Below, piece after piece: positions 43,385-51,560 of a stretch of DNA of 64,000 bases. The stretch's first letter is position 1. The number at the start of each line of letters is the position of its first letter. The stretch is taken from contig NZ_JAUTDO010000006.1 of NCBI RefSeq assembly GCF_030646165.1, forward strand, positions 248,001-312,000, in the 5' to 3' direction. Below the pieces are notes generated by a model, which saw nothing but the letters and a program-made list of their open reading frames with translations, did not search any database and was not told the DNA's origin. Source of the stretch: Conexibacter sp. CPCC 206217 (lineage in GTDB: Bacteria; Actinomycetota; Thermoleophilia; Solirubrobacterales; Solirubrobacteraceae). The position numbers and the translations under genes are program-made.

Positions 43385-45058
43385 CTACGCCGCGATCTGT
43401 ACGAGCGTGCCGATCGGGGTGTAGGGGTAGATCTTCGCCGCGGCGGACTCGGGCAGCTCGACGCAGCCGACGCTCTGGGGCGAGCCGTAGGAGGCGCGGT
43501 CGAAGGCGTGGAGGGCGTCGCCGCCGTTGAAGTAGGAGACCCACTTGATGCCCGGGTCGACGTATCTGGAGCCGTCCGGGTTGGTGCCGGACATCGTCGT
43601 CTCGTCGTAGCGCAGGTAGACCGGGAAGGTGCCCAGCTCGGTCGGCGCCGCGGGCACGCCGGTGTTGCCGGGCGTCGTGATGATCGTCTTGCCGTTGTGG
43701 ATCAGCGTCGCGGTCTGCTGCGCGGCGTCGCGGTGGACGAGCACGTAGCTGTAGCCGTGCGCGTTGGTCTTGTGCTCGCGCGCGGCGGCGATCAGCGCGC
43801 TCCACACGTCCGGCCCGGCGAGCCCGTCGACGGTCAGCTCGCGATCGCTCTGGAACGCCATCAGCGCGCCTCTCGTGATCGCCGTCTCGGTGTCCGGGTT
43901 CCACTGCGAGGTCAGCTGGCTCGGCAGGTCCCAACGCCAGTCGAAGCTGCCTCTCGGCGGATCTATCGCCGCCCGCAGCTGCGCGCCGTCGCCGGCGGCG
44001 ACCGGGGCGGCGTCGGAGTGGAAGTCGAGCGGCAGGTAGCCGAGCTGCGAGAGCAGCTCGTGCAGGCGCAGCGTCGACCCGGGCGGGACGGTCCAGGAGA
44101 CCGTGGCGCCGCTCGGGGCGGTGGTGTCCGAGATGGTCTGGGTCGTGGAGCCTCCACTCACCAGCTGCGCCCCCGCCGGCAGCGTCAGCTGCACGTGCGC
44201 GCCGAGGCCGAAGCCGACCCCGCTCGGCGTGAAGACGAGCGTGTGGCTGTCGCGGCGGCTCCACGTGCCGTCGACCGGCGCGGCGAACGTGGGTCTCGCG
44301 GAGCCGAGCGCGCTGAGCGGCTTGGAGAAGGTCAGCGTCAGCTTGGACGTGGGGGAGATCGACGCGTCGGGTGCGGGATCGACGACCGCCGTCGTCGCGC
44401 TGCCGGCCGGGAACCACGTCACGGGCGCCGCTCTCGGCAGCCCCTCCCACGTGCGCGGCGCGCCGCTCACCAGCAGCGTGCCGGCCGCGGCCTGCCCGCC
44501 GAGGTCGACGACGCGGCGCGGATGGTGCAGCACGACGTGGTGCATGTGGCCGGCGGTGCCGTAGGCGAGCCGCGCGACCGGCGCGGCGAACGCCACGCGC
44601 AGGCCGGAGCCCGATCTGACCGTCGTCCATCTCGTGCGCAGCCCCGCCTTCGGGGTGCGGATCGTCAGTCTCTGGCGCGACTGCTTGCCGAGCGCCCAGC
44701 CGGTCCAGCTCGGGCGTCTGACGGTCGCGGTGACCGTCAGCAGCGCGCCGGGGGCGACGTGGGAGCGCGGCACGATGCGGCCGTCGTGGACGGCGAGCGG
44801 GACGGCGTGGCCGTGCGCGTCATGCGCGGTCGCGCCGACGAGCGTCCCGCCGAGCGCCTCGACGTCGACGGTCGCGAGGCCGTTGCCGGCGTCCGGGACG
44901 AGGCTCGCGTCGCCGAGCAGCAGCACGGCGGCGATCAGGCCGACGACGGCGACGACGGCCAGCAAGAGCATGCCGACGAGCACTCGAACGCGACCGCGGC
45001 GCCGTCCGCCCGGGGCGATCTGCACACGATCGCTGGCAATCGTTCGTGACGCCTCCAT
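43385..45058 (-). CDS. L,D-transpeptidase (YkuD family), membrane-anchored
   Basis: 557 residues. A single membrane anchor lies near 27-50 (VLVGMLLLAVVAVVGLIAAV). Long extracellular beta-rich, Ig-like regions follow (about 60-310, with SPTSKLTLTFSKPLSALGSA), then a peptidoglycan-binding-like region ending FQSDRELTVDGLAGPDVWSA near 385-404. The catalytic domain near 425-557 holds HAFDRASYGSPQSVGCVELP, the H...S-x-G-C-V pattern with the nucleophilic Cys. Such enzymes make 3-3 peptidoglycan cross-links. ATG at 45058 is preferred over the upstream TTG because of AAGG upstream. The next gene upstream on this strand encodes an M15-like peptidase, suggesting joint cell-wall remodelling. Confidence 0.9.
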   Translation of the reverse strand: MEASRTIASDRVQIAPGGRRRGRVRVLVGMLLLAVVAVVGLIAAVLLLGDASLVPDAGNGLATVDVEALGGTLVGATAHDAHGHAVPLAVHDGRIVPRSHVAPGALLTVTATVRRPSWTGWALGKQSRQRLTIRTPKAGLRTRWTTVRSGSGLRVAFAAPVARLAYGTAGHMHHVVLHHPRRVVDLGGQAAAGTLLVSGAPRTWEGLPRAAPVTWFPAGSATTAVVDPAPDASISPTSKLTLTFSKPLSALGSARPTFAAPVDGTWSRRDSHTLVFTPSGVGFGLGAHVQLTLPAGAQLVSGGSTTQTISDTTAPSGATVSWTVPPGSTLRLHELLSQLGYLPLDFHSDAAPVAAGDGAQLRAAIDPPRGSFDWRWDLPSQLTSQWNPDTETAITRGALMAFQSDRELTVDGLAGPDVWSALIAAAREHKTNAHGYSYVLVHRDAAQQTATLIHNGKTIITTPGNTGVPAAPTELGTFPVYLRYDETTMSGTNPDGSRYVDPGIKWVSYFNGGDALHAFDRASYGSPQSVGCVELPESAAAKIYPYTPIGTLVQIAA

Positions 45059-45139
45059 GCTCAACCTTCCTTCACCGTGACGGTCATCGCGCGGTCCGTC
45101 AAGCCACTCTCACCGGGCGCTCACATTCGCTGACATCGT

Positions 45140-46294
45140 TCAACCGCCGCCCAGCAGCTGGATGTGGTCGGCCTCGGCGGCGCCGCCGAACGGGCGCGTG
45201 AGGCCGTACTCGTTCAGCGTCGCCTCCGGCACACCCTCGACGCCGGGCGTGTCCGACGCCTCGCCGCGCGTGTGCGGATCGTTCGGGAAGCCGCCGACCT
45301 CGACCGAGTGCTGCGGCGTGCGGTAGCCGGAGATCCCTTCGAGGTGCAGGCCGAGCGCCTTGCCGAGCTGGTCCAGCCGGGCCGCGAGCGTCGGTTCGAC
45401 GCCGACGCTGTAGTTCGTCCCAGGCGCCTGGAAGAAGCCGGTCGAGCCGCCGTGCGAGGCGAACGGGGCGCTCGCGGGCGCGGGCGCGGCGCCGGTTGCC
45501 GGCGCCGACGGTGCTGCCGCGGCGGCTGCGGCGCGCGCGGCGGCAGCGGCCTCCTGGCGCTCGATCTTCTTCAGCGACCCCTGCAGCGCCGCGGCGCGGT
45601 CCTGCAGCGCGCCGAGCTGTCCGCGGTCACGCGAGCGCTCGCGCACGATCGCCATCTGGCGGTCGACGACGGCGATTCTGAGCCGTGCGACCTGGTCGCG
45701 CTGCACCAGCGTCGCGTCGGCTATCAGCTTGCGTCTGGCCTCGATTCTCGACAGCCGCTGGGTCTGCTCGGCGACCGCGAGCCGCGCCTCGCCGACGCGC
45801 GTCGTGACGCGCACGTTCTGCTCGCGCACGCGGTCGAGGTCGTCGATCTGCTCCAGCAGCCCGCTGAAGCCGTGCGAGTTGACGACGACGGAGACGATGT
45901 CCTCCTGCGGCAGCTCGTACTGCGCGACGAGCTGCTCGGCGAGCGCCTTGCGGTCGTGCGTCAGCTGCGTGCGCAGCCTCGTCAGCTTGGCGCGCGCGTC
46001 GCGCAGGTCGCGCTGCGTCTCGTGCAGTTGCTCGCTCTCGCGGTCGAGCGTCGCCTGGATCGCCCGCTCGCGCGTGGTGAGGTCGTCGATCGTGCCCTGG
46101 AAGCCGTTGATGCGCGCGTTCTCGCGGTCGATCGTGCCCTGCAGCGTCTGCTCGTGCTGGTGCGCGGTGCCGAGCTGCTGCTGCAGCTCGCCCTTGCTCG
46201 GACCAGCGCTCGCCGGCGCCGCCGCGAACGGGGCGAGCAGGAGTGCGAGCGCGCCGGCACGGCGCCAGCGGAAGGTGACGGGGGTGGTCTGCAC
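45140..46294 (-). CDS. Secreted coiled-coil M15-like peptidoglycan peptidase
   Basis: 384 residues. A signal peptide (GALALLLAPFAAAPASA) is followed by a long coiled coil, about 31-245 (HEQTLQGTIDRENARINGFQ; RERAIQATLDRESEQLHETQ), like EnvC, CwlO or RipC. An Ala/Pro-rich linker leads to a C-terminal domain with SGYRTPQHSVEVGGFPNDPH then TRGEASD and EADHIQLL. These give the zinc and catalytic pattern HxxGxxSD ... ExDHI of M15 D,D-peptidases (Asp in ASD, His in DHI). It probably trims peptidoglycan stems outside the membrane, and the coiled coil suggests control by a membrane partner. It lies 81 bp upstream of the L,D-transpeptidase gene on the same strand. Confidence 0.82.
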   Translation of the reverse strand: MQTTPVTFRWRRAGALALLLAPFAAAPASAGPSKGELQQQLGTAHQHEQTLQGTIDRENARINGFQGTIDDLTTRERAIQATLDRESEQLHETQRDLRDARAKLTRLRTQLTHDRKALAEQLVAQYELPQEDIVSVVVNSHGFSGLLEQIDDLDRVREQNVRVTTRVGEARLAVAEQTQRLSRIEARRKLIADATLVQRDQVARLRIAVVDRQMAIVRERSRDRGQLGALQDRAAALQGSLKKIERQEAAAAARAAAAAAAPSAPATGAAPAPASAPFASHGGSTGFFQAPGTNYSVGVEPTLAARLDQLGKALGLHLEGISGYRTPQHSVEVGGFPNDPHTRGEASDTPGVEGVPEATLNEYGLTRPFGGAAEADHIQLLGGG

Positions 46295-46382
46295 GTGCGA
46301 CAGGGAACGTCGGGGCCGCTGGCCAAGCTACCAGCGCCCCGTCGATTCGCTCGCCTGTGCAGGTGAAGTTGCAGCCGCACGT

Positions 46383-46428
46383 GGGCGGTTCACGCGCCGC
46401 CAACCCGGCGCGCAGCTCGCGACCGCCC
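46383..46428 (-). terminator. Nested hairpin after MBL-fold hydrolase
   Basis: The outer arms GGGCGGT (46383-46389) and ACCGCCC (46422-46428) enclose an inner 6-bp stem CGCGCC/GGCGCG. The outer arm touches the minus-strand stop codon, so it probably ends the hydrolase transcript before the M15-like peptidase gene. Confidence 0.5.
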
Positions 46429-47213
46429 TACGCCAGCTCGACCGGCTCCCCGATCGGCACCCACCGGACCCGCTCGCGCACGTCGGCGGGCGCGCCGGCC
46501 AGTTCCTGCTCGATCGCGTCGCGACCCTGGCGGAAGTGCTTCCAGCCCTCGTAGTGGATCGGGATCGCGGTGCGCGGGCGCACGAGGCCGATCAGCTCGA
46601 TCGCCTCCGCCGCGGTCATCGTGTAGCGCAGCGGGCCTGTGATCGGGAACCTCACGCCGCCGAGGTGGAGGATCGCGGTGTCGACCCGCAGCCGCTGCGC
46701 GACCTCCTTCACGCCGTCGTAGAGCACGGTGTCGCCGGAGATCCACAGGACGCCGTCCTGCTGACCCTCCCATCTCACGGCGAAGCCGACGACCTCGCCG
46801 ACGATCGGCTTGCTCAACGGCGGGCCGTGACGGCACGGCGTGGCGGTGATCTCCAGCGTCGGCTTGCCCTCCGCCTCCAGCCGCGTCGTGCCCCACGGCG
46901 CCAGTCCGCGCGCGCTGCCGCCGAGCCGTCTGGCGCCGGGGACGGTGGTGACCACGACCCCGAGCGACGGCAGCAGCGCGCGTCCCGCGGGGTCGAGGTT
47001 GTCACCGTGGTGGTCGTGGCTCAGCAGCACCGCGTCGATCGGGCCGAGCTGGTCGGCCGCGATCGCCGGGCCGGTCAGCTTGTGCGACGACGTGCCCCAG
47101 CCGAAGTCGTATCTGCGGCCGGGCGCGTCGAACGTCGGATCGGTCAGCAGCCGCCAGCCGCCGACCTCGATCAGCGCCGTCGGCCCGCCGATGTGCGTGA
47201 GCCGGATCGTCAT
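46428..47213 (-). CDS. Metallo-beta-lactamase-fold hydrolase, UlaG-like
   Basis: 261 residues from the ATG at 47213. The fold starts TIRLTHIGGPTALIEVGGWR, with the metal motif LLSHDHHGDNLD near 73-84 and later VLWISGDTVLYDG (Asp ligand) and AIPIHYEGWKHF (His ligand). The family includes L-ascorbate-6-phosphate lactonase-like and NAPE-PLD-like phosphohydrolases; the substrate is not predictable. An ATG at 47243 with GAGGGG in front is an alternative start that would add ten residues. It follows the alpha/beta hydrolase gene on the same strand with 82 bp between. Confidence 0.85.
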   Translation of the reverse strand: MTIRLTHIGGPTALIEVGGWRLLTDPTFDAPGRRYDFGWGTSSHKLTGPAIAADQLGPIDAVLLSHDHHGDNLDPAGRALLPSLGVVVTTVPGARRLGGSARGLAPWGTTRLEAEGKPTLEITATPCRHGPPLSKPIVGEVVGFAVRWEGQQDGVLWISGDTVLYDGVKEVAQRLRVDTAILHLGGVRFPITGPLRYTMTAAEAIELIGLVRPRTAIPIHYEGWKHFRQGRDAIEQELAGAPADVRERVRWVPIGEPVELA

Positions 47214-47295
47214 GAGGCCGCCTCGGGCTCCGTCGCGGCTCATGGTGCCCCTCTTTGCGGTTGTTGGATCGTTTCCTGCACGGTGCGTCGTGGGT

Positions 47296-48117
47296 CTACG
47301 ACGTGATGAACTCGAGCAGGTCGGCGCCGAGTTGCTCCTTGTGCGTGTCGGTGATGCCGTGCGGCCCGCCTCTGTAGACCTTCAGCTGGGCGCCTCTGAT
47401 GCGGGCCGCCGAGGCCTCGCCGCCGACGCTGAACGGGACGATCTGGTCGTCGTCGCTGTGGATCACCAGCGTCGGGACGTCGACCTTGTCGAGGTCGGGG
47501 CGGAAGTCGGTCGCCGAGAACGCCGCGATCGACTCGTACGCGTTGCGATGGCCGGCGGTCATCCCCTGCAGCCAGAACGAGTCGCGGACGCCCTGCGAGA
47601 CCTCGATGCCTCTGTTGCGACCGAAGAACGGGCCGTCGGCGAAGTCCTTGTACTGCTGCGAACGGTCCGCGATCGAGTCCGCGCGTATGCCGTCGAAGAC
47701 CTCGATCGGGACGCCGCCGGGGTTGTCGTCGGTCTGCAGCATGAACGGCGGGACCGCCGAGACGAGCACGAACTTGGCGACGCGCGCGGTGCCGTGGCGC
47801 CCGACGTAGCGCGCCACCTCGCCGCCGCCGGTCGAGAAGCCGACGAGCGTGACGCCCTGCAGGTCGAGCGCTTCGATCAGCTCCGCGAGGTCGTCGGCGT
47901 AGGTGTCCATCTCGTTGCCGCCCCACGTCTGCGTCGAACGGCCGTGGCCGCGCCGGTCGTGCGCGATCACGCGGCAGCCGTTGGCGGCGAGGAACAGCGC
48001 CTGCGCCTCCCAGCTGTCGGAGTTCAGCGGCCAGCCGTGGGAGAGGACGACCGGTGTGCCGGCACCCCAGTCCTTGTAGTAGATCTCGGTGCCGTCTCTG
48101 ACGGTGATCGTGCTCAC
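47296..48117 (-). CDS. Alpha/beta hydrolase, non-heme chloroperoxidase-like
   Basis: 273 residues. The pattern [20 protein letters not shown] then [12 protein letters not shown] (oxyanion region), [12 protein letters not shown], the nucleophile elbow [14 protein letters not shown] with Ser near 95, [12 protein letters not shown] with the acidic residue, and [14 protein letters not shown] with the catalytic His form a complete triad. The sequence is of the bacterial esterase/perhydrolase group often annotated as chloroperoxidase. GTG at 48117 is supported by AAGGAG seven bases upstream. It is cytoplasmic. Confidence 0.9.
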   Translation of the reverse strand: MSTITVRDGTEIYYKDWGAGTPVVLSHGWPLNSDSWEAQALFLAANGCRVIAHDRRGHGRSTQTWGGNEMDTYADDLAELIEALDLQGVTLVGFSTGGGEVARYVGRHGTARVAKFVLVSAVPPFMLQTDDNPGGVPIEVFDGIRADSIADRSQQYKDFADGPFFGRNRGIEVSQGVRDSFWLQGMTAGHRNAYESIAAFSATDFRPDLDKVDVPTLVIHSDDDQIVPFSVGGEASAARIRGAQLKVYRGGPHGITDTHKEQLGADLLEFITS

Positions 48118-48281
48118 GGTGGCGCTCCTTGGTCGGTCGTCGCGCCGGCGGCGCGCGGTCACATGACCAGTCTGGACGTGACCTGGTCGCGCGGCGTCAG
48201 TCAGATGCCTGCATCATCGCGCGGGGCGACGGGTCCGCGGGGAAAAGTTCACGATCGCGACCGGACTGGTCGGGAGCGCCG

Positions 48282-49694
48282 TCAGCGCCGGCGGTTCGCA
48301 AGCACCGCGACGACCGCGCCGAGCGCGATCAGGGCCGCGCCGACGAGCGCCGCATGGTTCCAGCCGGCGATCAGGTCGGCGTGGGAGGTGCCGTCGCCGG
48401 TGGCGATCGCGACGGTCAGCGCGACGCCGGCCGCGCCGCCGAGGTAGCGGGCGGTGTTGGAGGCGCCGCTCGACATGCCGGCGCGCTCGGGCGGGACCGC
48501 CTCGACCGCGAGCCGGCCGAGCGCGGCGTTCGACAGCCCGCTGCCGACGCCCACGATCAGCAGCCCGGGCGCGAGCGCGACCCACGTCGAGTCGGTCGTC
48601 AGGAAGGCGAGCGCGACGAGGCCGACCGCGCACAGCAGGCAGCCGACGATCAGCGGGTGGCGGCCGTCCCACCGCTTCGGCAGGCGCCGCGCCTGCGCGG
48701 CGACGACGGTCGAGGTGCCGGACCAGATCGCCAGCACCGCGGCGCTGCCGAGCACGGAGGTGTGCAGCGCGCGCTGGGTCATCAGCGGCAGGTAGCTCAT
48801 CGTCGCGATCGTCGAGAGGCCGAGGAACAGCGAGCCGGCGGTGGCGGCGACGAACAGCGGCGCGCGGAACAGGTGCAGATCGAGCATCGGCGCGCTGCGG
48901 CGCAGTTCGATCGCGACGAACAGGCCGAGCAACACGACGCCGCCGGCCAGCAGTGCGATCGTGACGGTGCTCGTCCAGTTGGAGCGGCCGCAGATCAGGC
49001 CGGCGGTGAGCGCGGCCATCGAGCCGGCGAGCGCGGCCACGCCGGGCGGGTCGAGCGGGTGGCGGCGGTCGGCGCGCAGGTCCGGCAGGCGTGCGGCGGC
49101 GAGCGCGATCCCGAGCGCGCCGGCGGCCTCCAGCCAGTGCACGAGCCGCCAGTCGGCGACGTCGGCGAGCGCGCCCGCCAGCAGCGGGCCGAGCAGGATC
49201 CCGCCGCCGACCATCGCGCCCCACAGACCGGTCGCGTGCGCGCGCTGCGGACCGGGGGCGAAGGCGAGGCCGATCAGCCCCAGCGTCGCGACGAGCACCG
49301 CCGCGCCGGCGACCCCCTGCAGCACTCGCGCGGCGACGAAGACGGCGATCGTCGGTGCGGCCGCGGCCAGCACGGACGCGGCGAGCAGCCCGAGCGCGCC
49401 GAGCGCGAGGATCCGGCGCGGGCCGTGGCGGTCGGCGAGTGCGCCGGTGCTCAGCAGCGCGGTCGCGAGCCCGAGGCTCATCGCCGACAGGACCCAGGTC
49501 TGCCACGAGATCCCCGCGTCCAGCGTCGCAGCCGTCTCGCCGACGGTCGTGATCGCGCTCGTGAAGGCGATCAGGACCAGGAGGGTGGCGGCGAGGGCGA
49601 CGGGGAGGACGATGCGGGCGGCGGCGCTTGCCTCGGCCGCGCCGCTCGTGCCGGCCGCGCTGCTCTCCGACCGCGGTTCGATCACTGAACTCAT
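48282..49694 (-). CDS. MFS drug/metabolite exporter, DHA2 (EmrB/QacA) type
   Basis: 470 residues, about 14 membrane segments beginning IVLPVALAATLLVLIAFTSA near 28. Motif A-like STGALADRHGPRRILALGAL near 82-101 and motif C-like GGGILLGPLLAGALADVADW near 163-182 support an exporter of the DHA2 group. It is divergent from the HxlR gene with 49 bp between starts, the classic arrangement of an efflux pump and its regulator. The exported compound is unknown. Confidence 0.9.
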   Translation of the reverse strand: MSSVIEPRSESSAAGTSGAAEASAAARIVLPVALAATLLVLIAFTSAITTVGETAATLDAGISWQTWVLSAMSLGLATALLSTGALADRHGPRRILALGALGLLAASVLAAAAPTIAVFVAARVLQGVAGAAVLVATLGLIGLAFAPGPQRAHATGLWGAMVGGGILLGPLLAGALADVADWRLVHWLEAAGALGIALAAARLPDLRADRRHPLDPPGVAALAGSMAALTAGLICGRSNWTSTVTIALLAGGVVLLGLFVAIELRRSAPMLDLHLFRAPLFVAATAGSLFLGLSTIATMSYLPLMTQRALHTSVLGSAAVLAIWSGTSTVVAAQARRLPKRWDGRHPLIVGCLLCAVGLVALAFLTTDSTWVALAPGLLIVGVGSGLSNAALGRLAVEAVPPERAGMSSGASNTARYLGGAAGVALTVAIATGDGTSHADLIAGWNHAALVGAALIALGAVVAVLANRRR

Positions 49695-49743
49695 GCGTCG
49701 GTCACCCTACCACCGCATCAGTTCAATCACTAGACTTCCGTGC

Positions 49744-50274
49744 ATGCTCGGCAAGACCTACGACGGCCAGGACTGCGGCCTGGCGCGCGCGCTGGAGGTC
49801 GTCGGCGAGCGCTGGACGCTGCTGATCGTGCGCGACGCCTTCTACGGCGTCGAGCGCTTCGGCGACTTCGCCGCGCGGCTGGACATCCCGCGCGCGGTGC
49901 TGTCGCAACGGCTCAGATCGCTGGTCGACGAAGGGCTGATGGAGCGGTTGGACGACCCCGGCCATGCGGGCCGCCCGCGCTATCGCCTGACCGCCGACGG
50001 GCGCGCGCTGTGGCCGGCGCTGCATGCGCTGATGCGCTGGGGCGCCGACCGCGCCGGCGACGGCGGCCCCGCCCGCAGCCACCGTCACGCGCGGTGCGGG
50101 AGCGAGCTGCAGCCGGGCGGCGCGTGTCCCGCCTGCGGCCTCGTCCCGCCGCCGCAGGACGTCGAGACGGAGCGCACCGATCCCGCTCGCGGCCGCGACG
50201 ACCTCGTCAGCCGCGCGCTGAGCGCGCCGCGGCGGCTGCTGCAGCCGCTGGAGCTCGGAGCGCCGTCCACCTGA
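49744..50274 (+). CDS. HxlR-family transcriptional regulator
   Basis: 176 residues. The conserved HxlR N-terminus is present: QDCGLARALEVVGERWTLLI near 9-28, RDAFYGVERFGDFAARLDIP, and RAVLSQRLRSLVDEGLMERL as recognition helix. A C-terminal extension with CGSELQPGGACPACGLVPPP gives a four-cysteine zinc-ribbon-like tail not found in minimal HxlR proteins. It probably controls the divergent MFS gene; the 49-base shared promoter region contains no perfect palindrome. The ATG at 49744 directly precedes the conserved Cys-containing start. Confidence 0.9.
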   Translation: MLGKTYDGQDCGLARALEVVGERWTLLIVRDAFYGVERFGDFAARLDIPRAVLSQRLRSLVDEGLMERLDDPGHAGRPRYRLTADGRALWPALHALMRWGADRAGDGGPARSHRHARCGSELQPGGACPACGLVPPPQDVETERTDPARGRDDLVSRALSAPRRLLQPLELGAPST

Positions 50275-50373
50275 CGAACGGGCTGCGCGTCGCTCGCCCA
50301 CCTGCAGCGCCTGCCCGTCGGCGAGATCGAGATCGACACGTCGTTCGTCACGAACCTCGCGGGGGCGCGCTAG
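50275..50373 (+). pseudogene. EAL-domain (c-di-GMP phosphodiesterase) relic
   Basis: The plus-strand frame immediately after the HxlR stop reads TGCASLAHLQRLPVGEIEID then TSFVTNLAGAR and TAG at 50371. This is the EAL segment TGYSSLAYLRRLPVDxLKIDRSFV, as seen intact in the protein at 30337-32805, but with the key Lys and Asp region altered and no domain before it. It has no start codon and is only 32 codons long. It is a leftover of a deleted phosphodiesterase gene. Confidence 0.7.
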
Positions 50374-50759
50374 GACCCGCTCAGCACGGCCGTCGCCTGG
50401 CAGCGGACGCCGCGCGGACCGGAGGCGAGCGTGGTGATCTCGTCGGCGCCGCCGAAGTCGGGCAGCGTGCGGCGCACGCGCAGGTCGCCGCCGCCGCGGG
50501 TGCGGACGGTGCCGCGCCAGGCGACACGGCGCTCGTGCACGAGCACGACGCGCCAGCGCTCCCCGGAGCGGCGGCTGTCGATCCGCAGCTCGACTGCGAT
50601 CGCGCCGTCCTTCGCCTTCGCGCGCAGCTCGGCTGAGACCCCACTGCCGCACGTCGCCTCGATTCGCGCCTCGTCGCCGCCGCCGTGCTTGGCGGACGCG
50701 GAGGTCGGTGCCGCGAGGGCGACCAGGACGAGCGAGAGGATGAGAACGGGGCGCAGCAA
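50370..50759 (-). CDS. Small secreted protein, paralogue 1 of a flanking pair
   Basis: 129 residues with a signal peptide (LILSLVLVALAAPTSASA) and then KHGGGDEAR. The mature domain (ATCGSGVSAELRAKAKDGAI; RSGERWRVVLVHERRVAWRG; GPRGVRCQATAVL) has two cysteines and is mostly beta. It matches the C-terminal half of the secreted protein at 53080-53586 (SCTDGSTAKLKVKPDDGRLE; RSGVTWNVVLRRNGRVAVS; SGEVCSAALTI). Both genes flank a two-component system and share the upstream motif at 50801-50817 and 53001-53017. The function is unknown. Confidence 0.75.
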   Translation of the reverse strand: MLRPVLILSLVLVALAAPTSASAKHGGGDEARIEATCGSGVSAELRAKAKDGAIAVELRIDSRRSGERWRVVLVHERRVAWRGTVRTRGGGDLRVRRTLPDFGGADEITTLASGPRGVRCQATAVLSGS

Positions 50760-50800
50760 CGGGATCGCCTACCACGGTGGCGCCTCGGCGGTCCGCGATG

Positions 50801-50817
50801 CAATGGGACTTTGGTCG
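50801..50817 (-). promoter_or_regulatory. DevR/NarL-like box upstream of secreted paralogue 1
   Basis: Read on the minus strand as CGACCAAAGTCCCATTG, ending 42 bases before the start at 50759. It matches 16 of 17 bases of the site at 53001-53017 in the same orientation to its gene. The half-site AAGTCCC is identical to one arm of the DosR/DevR consensus GGGACTWWAGTCCC. Confidence 0.65.
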
Positions 50818-50825
50818 GGGTGCGC

Positions 50826-51560
50826 TCAGCCGCCCCCGCCGCGCAGCCCGTTGCGCTCCGCCCACAGCGCGGCCTGCGTGCGGTCGCTGACGCCGATCGC
50901 GCGGAAGACGTTCGTGAGATGGGACTTGACCGTCTTCTCGCTGATCTCCAGTCGCCGCGCGATCAGCTTGTTCGGCAGCCCCTCGACCAGCAGCGTCAGC
51001 ACCTCGCGCTCACGGGCCGAGAGCGCGGCGAGCGGGTCGGGCGCCGTGCGGGCCGTGAGCATCGTGCGGGCTGCGCGGGGGTCAAGCGGCGACTCGCCGC
51101 GCGCGGCGGCGCGGATCCCCTCCGCGACCTGCTCGGCGTCGACGTCCTTGAGCAGGTAGCCGCACGCGCCGGCCTCCAGCGCGCCGACGATCCGCGGGCG
51201 ATCCGAGAAGGAGGTCAGCACGAGCACCGCCGTCTGCGGCCGCTGCGCGAGGATCCGGCGCGTCGCCTCGATCCCGTCCATGACCGGCATCTCGAGGTCC
51301 ATCAGGACGACGTCGGGCTCGGTCCGCAGCGTCTGCGCCAGCGCCTGCGCGCCGTCCGCCGCGACGCCGACCAGCTCGAGCCCGTCGAGCGCCGAGATCA
51401 ACCGCCCGAGCCCGTCGCGGATCACGCCGTGGTCGTCGGCGAGCAGGACGCGGATGGGTGCGCCGCCGCTCGCCTCGCGTCGATCGCCGAGGCCTCCGGC
51501 GCCGCCCGGCTCGCGCCCGCCGCCCGTGTCGTCCGGCGCGTCGCCGCGCGGGCCGCTCAT
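50826..51560 (-). CDS. NarL-family response regulator (DevR-like)
   Basis: 244 residues. After a Gly/Pro-rich leader of about 35 residues the receiver starts PIRVLLADDHGVIRDGLGRL; the phosphoacceptor Asp is in VVLMDLEMPVMDGIEATRRI near 87-91, and the conserved Lys is in GYLLKDVDAE. The LuxR-type helix-turn-helix is LSAREREVLTLLVEGLPNKL then IARRLEISEKTVKSHLTNVF. The ATG overlaps the stop of the kinase gene (ATGA), so kinase and regulator are co-translated. The sites at 50801-50817 and 53001-53017, on both sides of the pair, are its candidate targets. Confidence 0.9.
   Translation of the reverse strand: MSGPRGDAPDDTGGGREPGGAGGLGDRREASGGAPIRVLLADDHGVIRDGLGRLISALDGLELVGVAADGAQALAQTLRTEPDVVLMDLEMPVMDGIEATRRILAQRPQTAVLVLTSFSDRPRIVGALEAGACGYLLKDVDAEQVAEGIRAAARGESPLDPRAARTMLTARTAPDPLAALSAREREVLTLLVEGLPNKLIARRLEISEKTVKSHLTNVFRAIGVSDRTQAALWAERNGLRGGGG

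Noticed and set aside
48165..48200. GACCAG...CTGGTC inverted repeat upstream of the alpha/beta hydrolase
   Set aside because: The 6-bp arms are 12 bases apart with no second copy, and chance occurrence is likely at this GC content.
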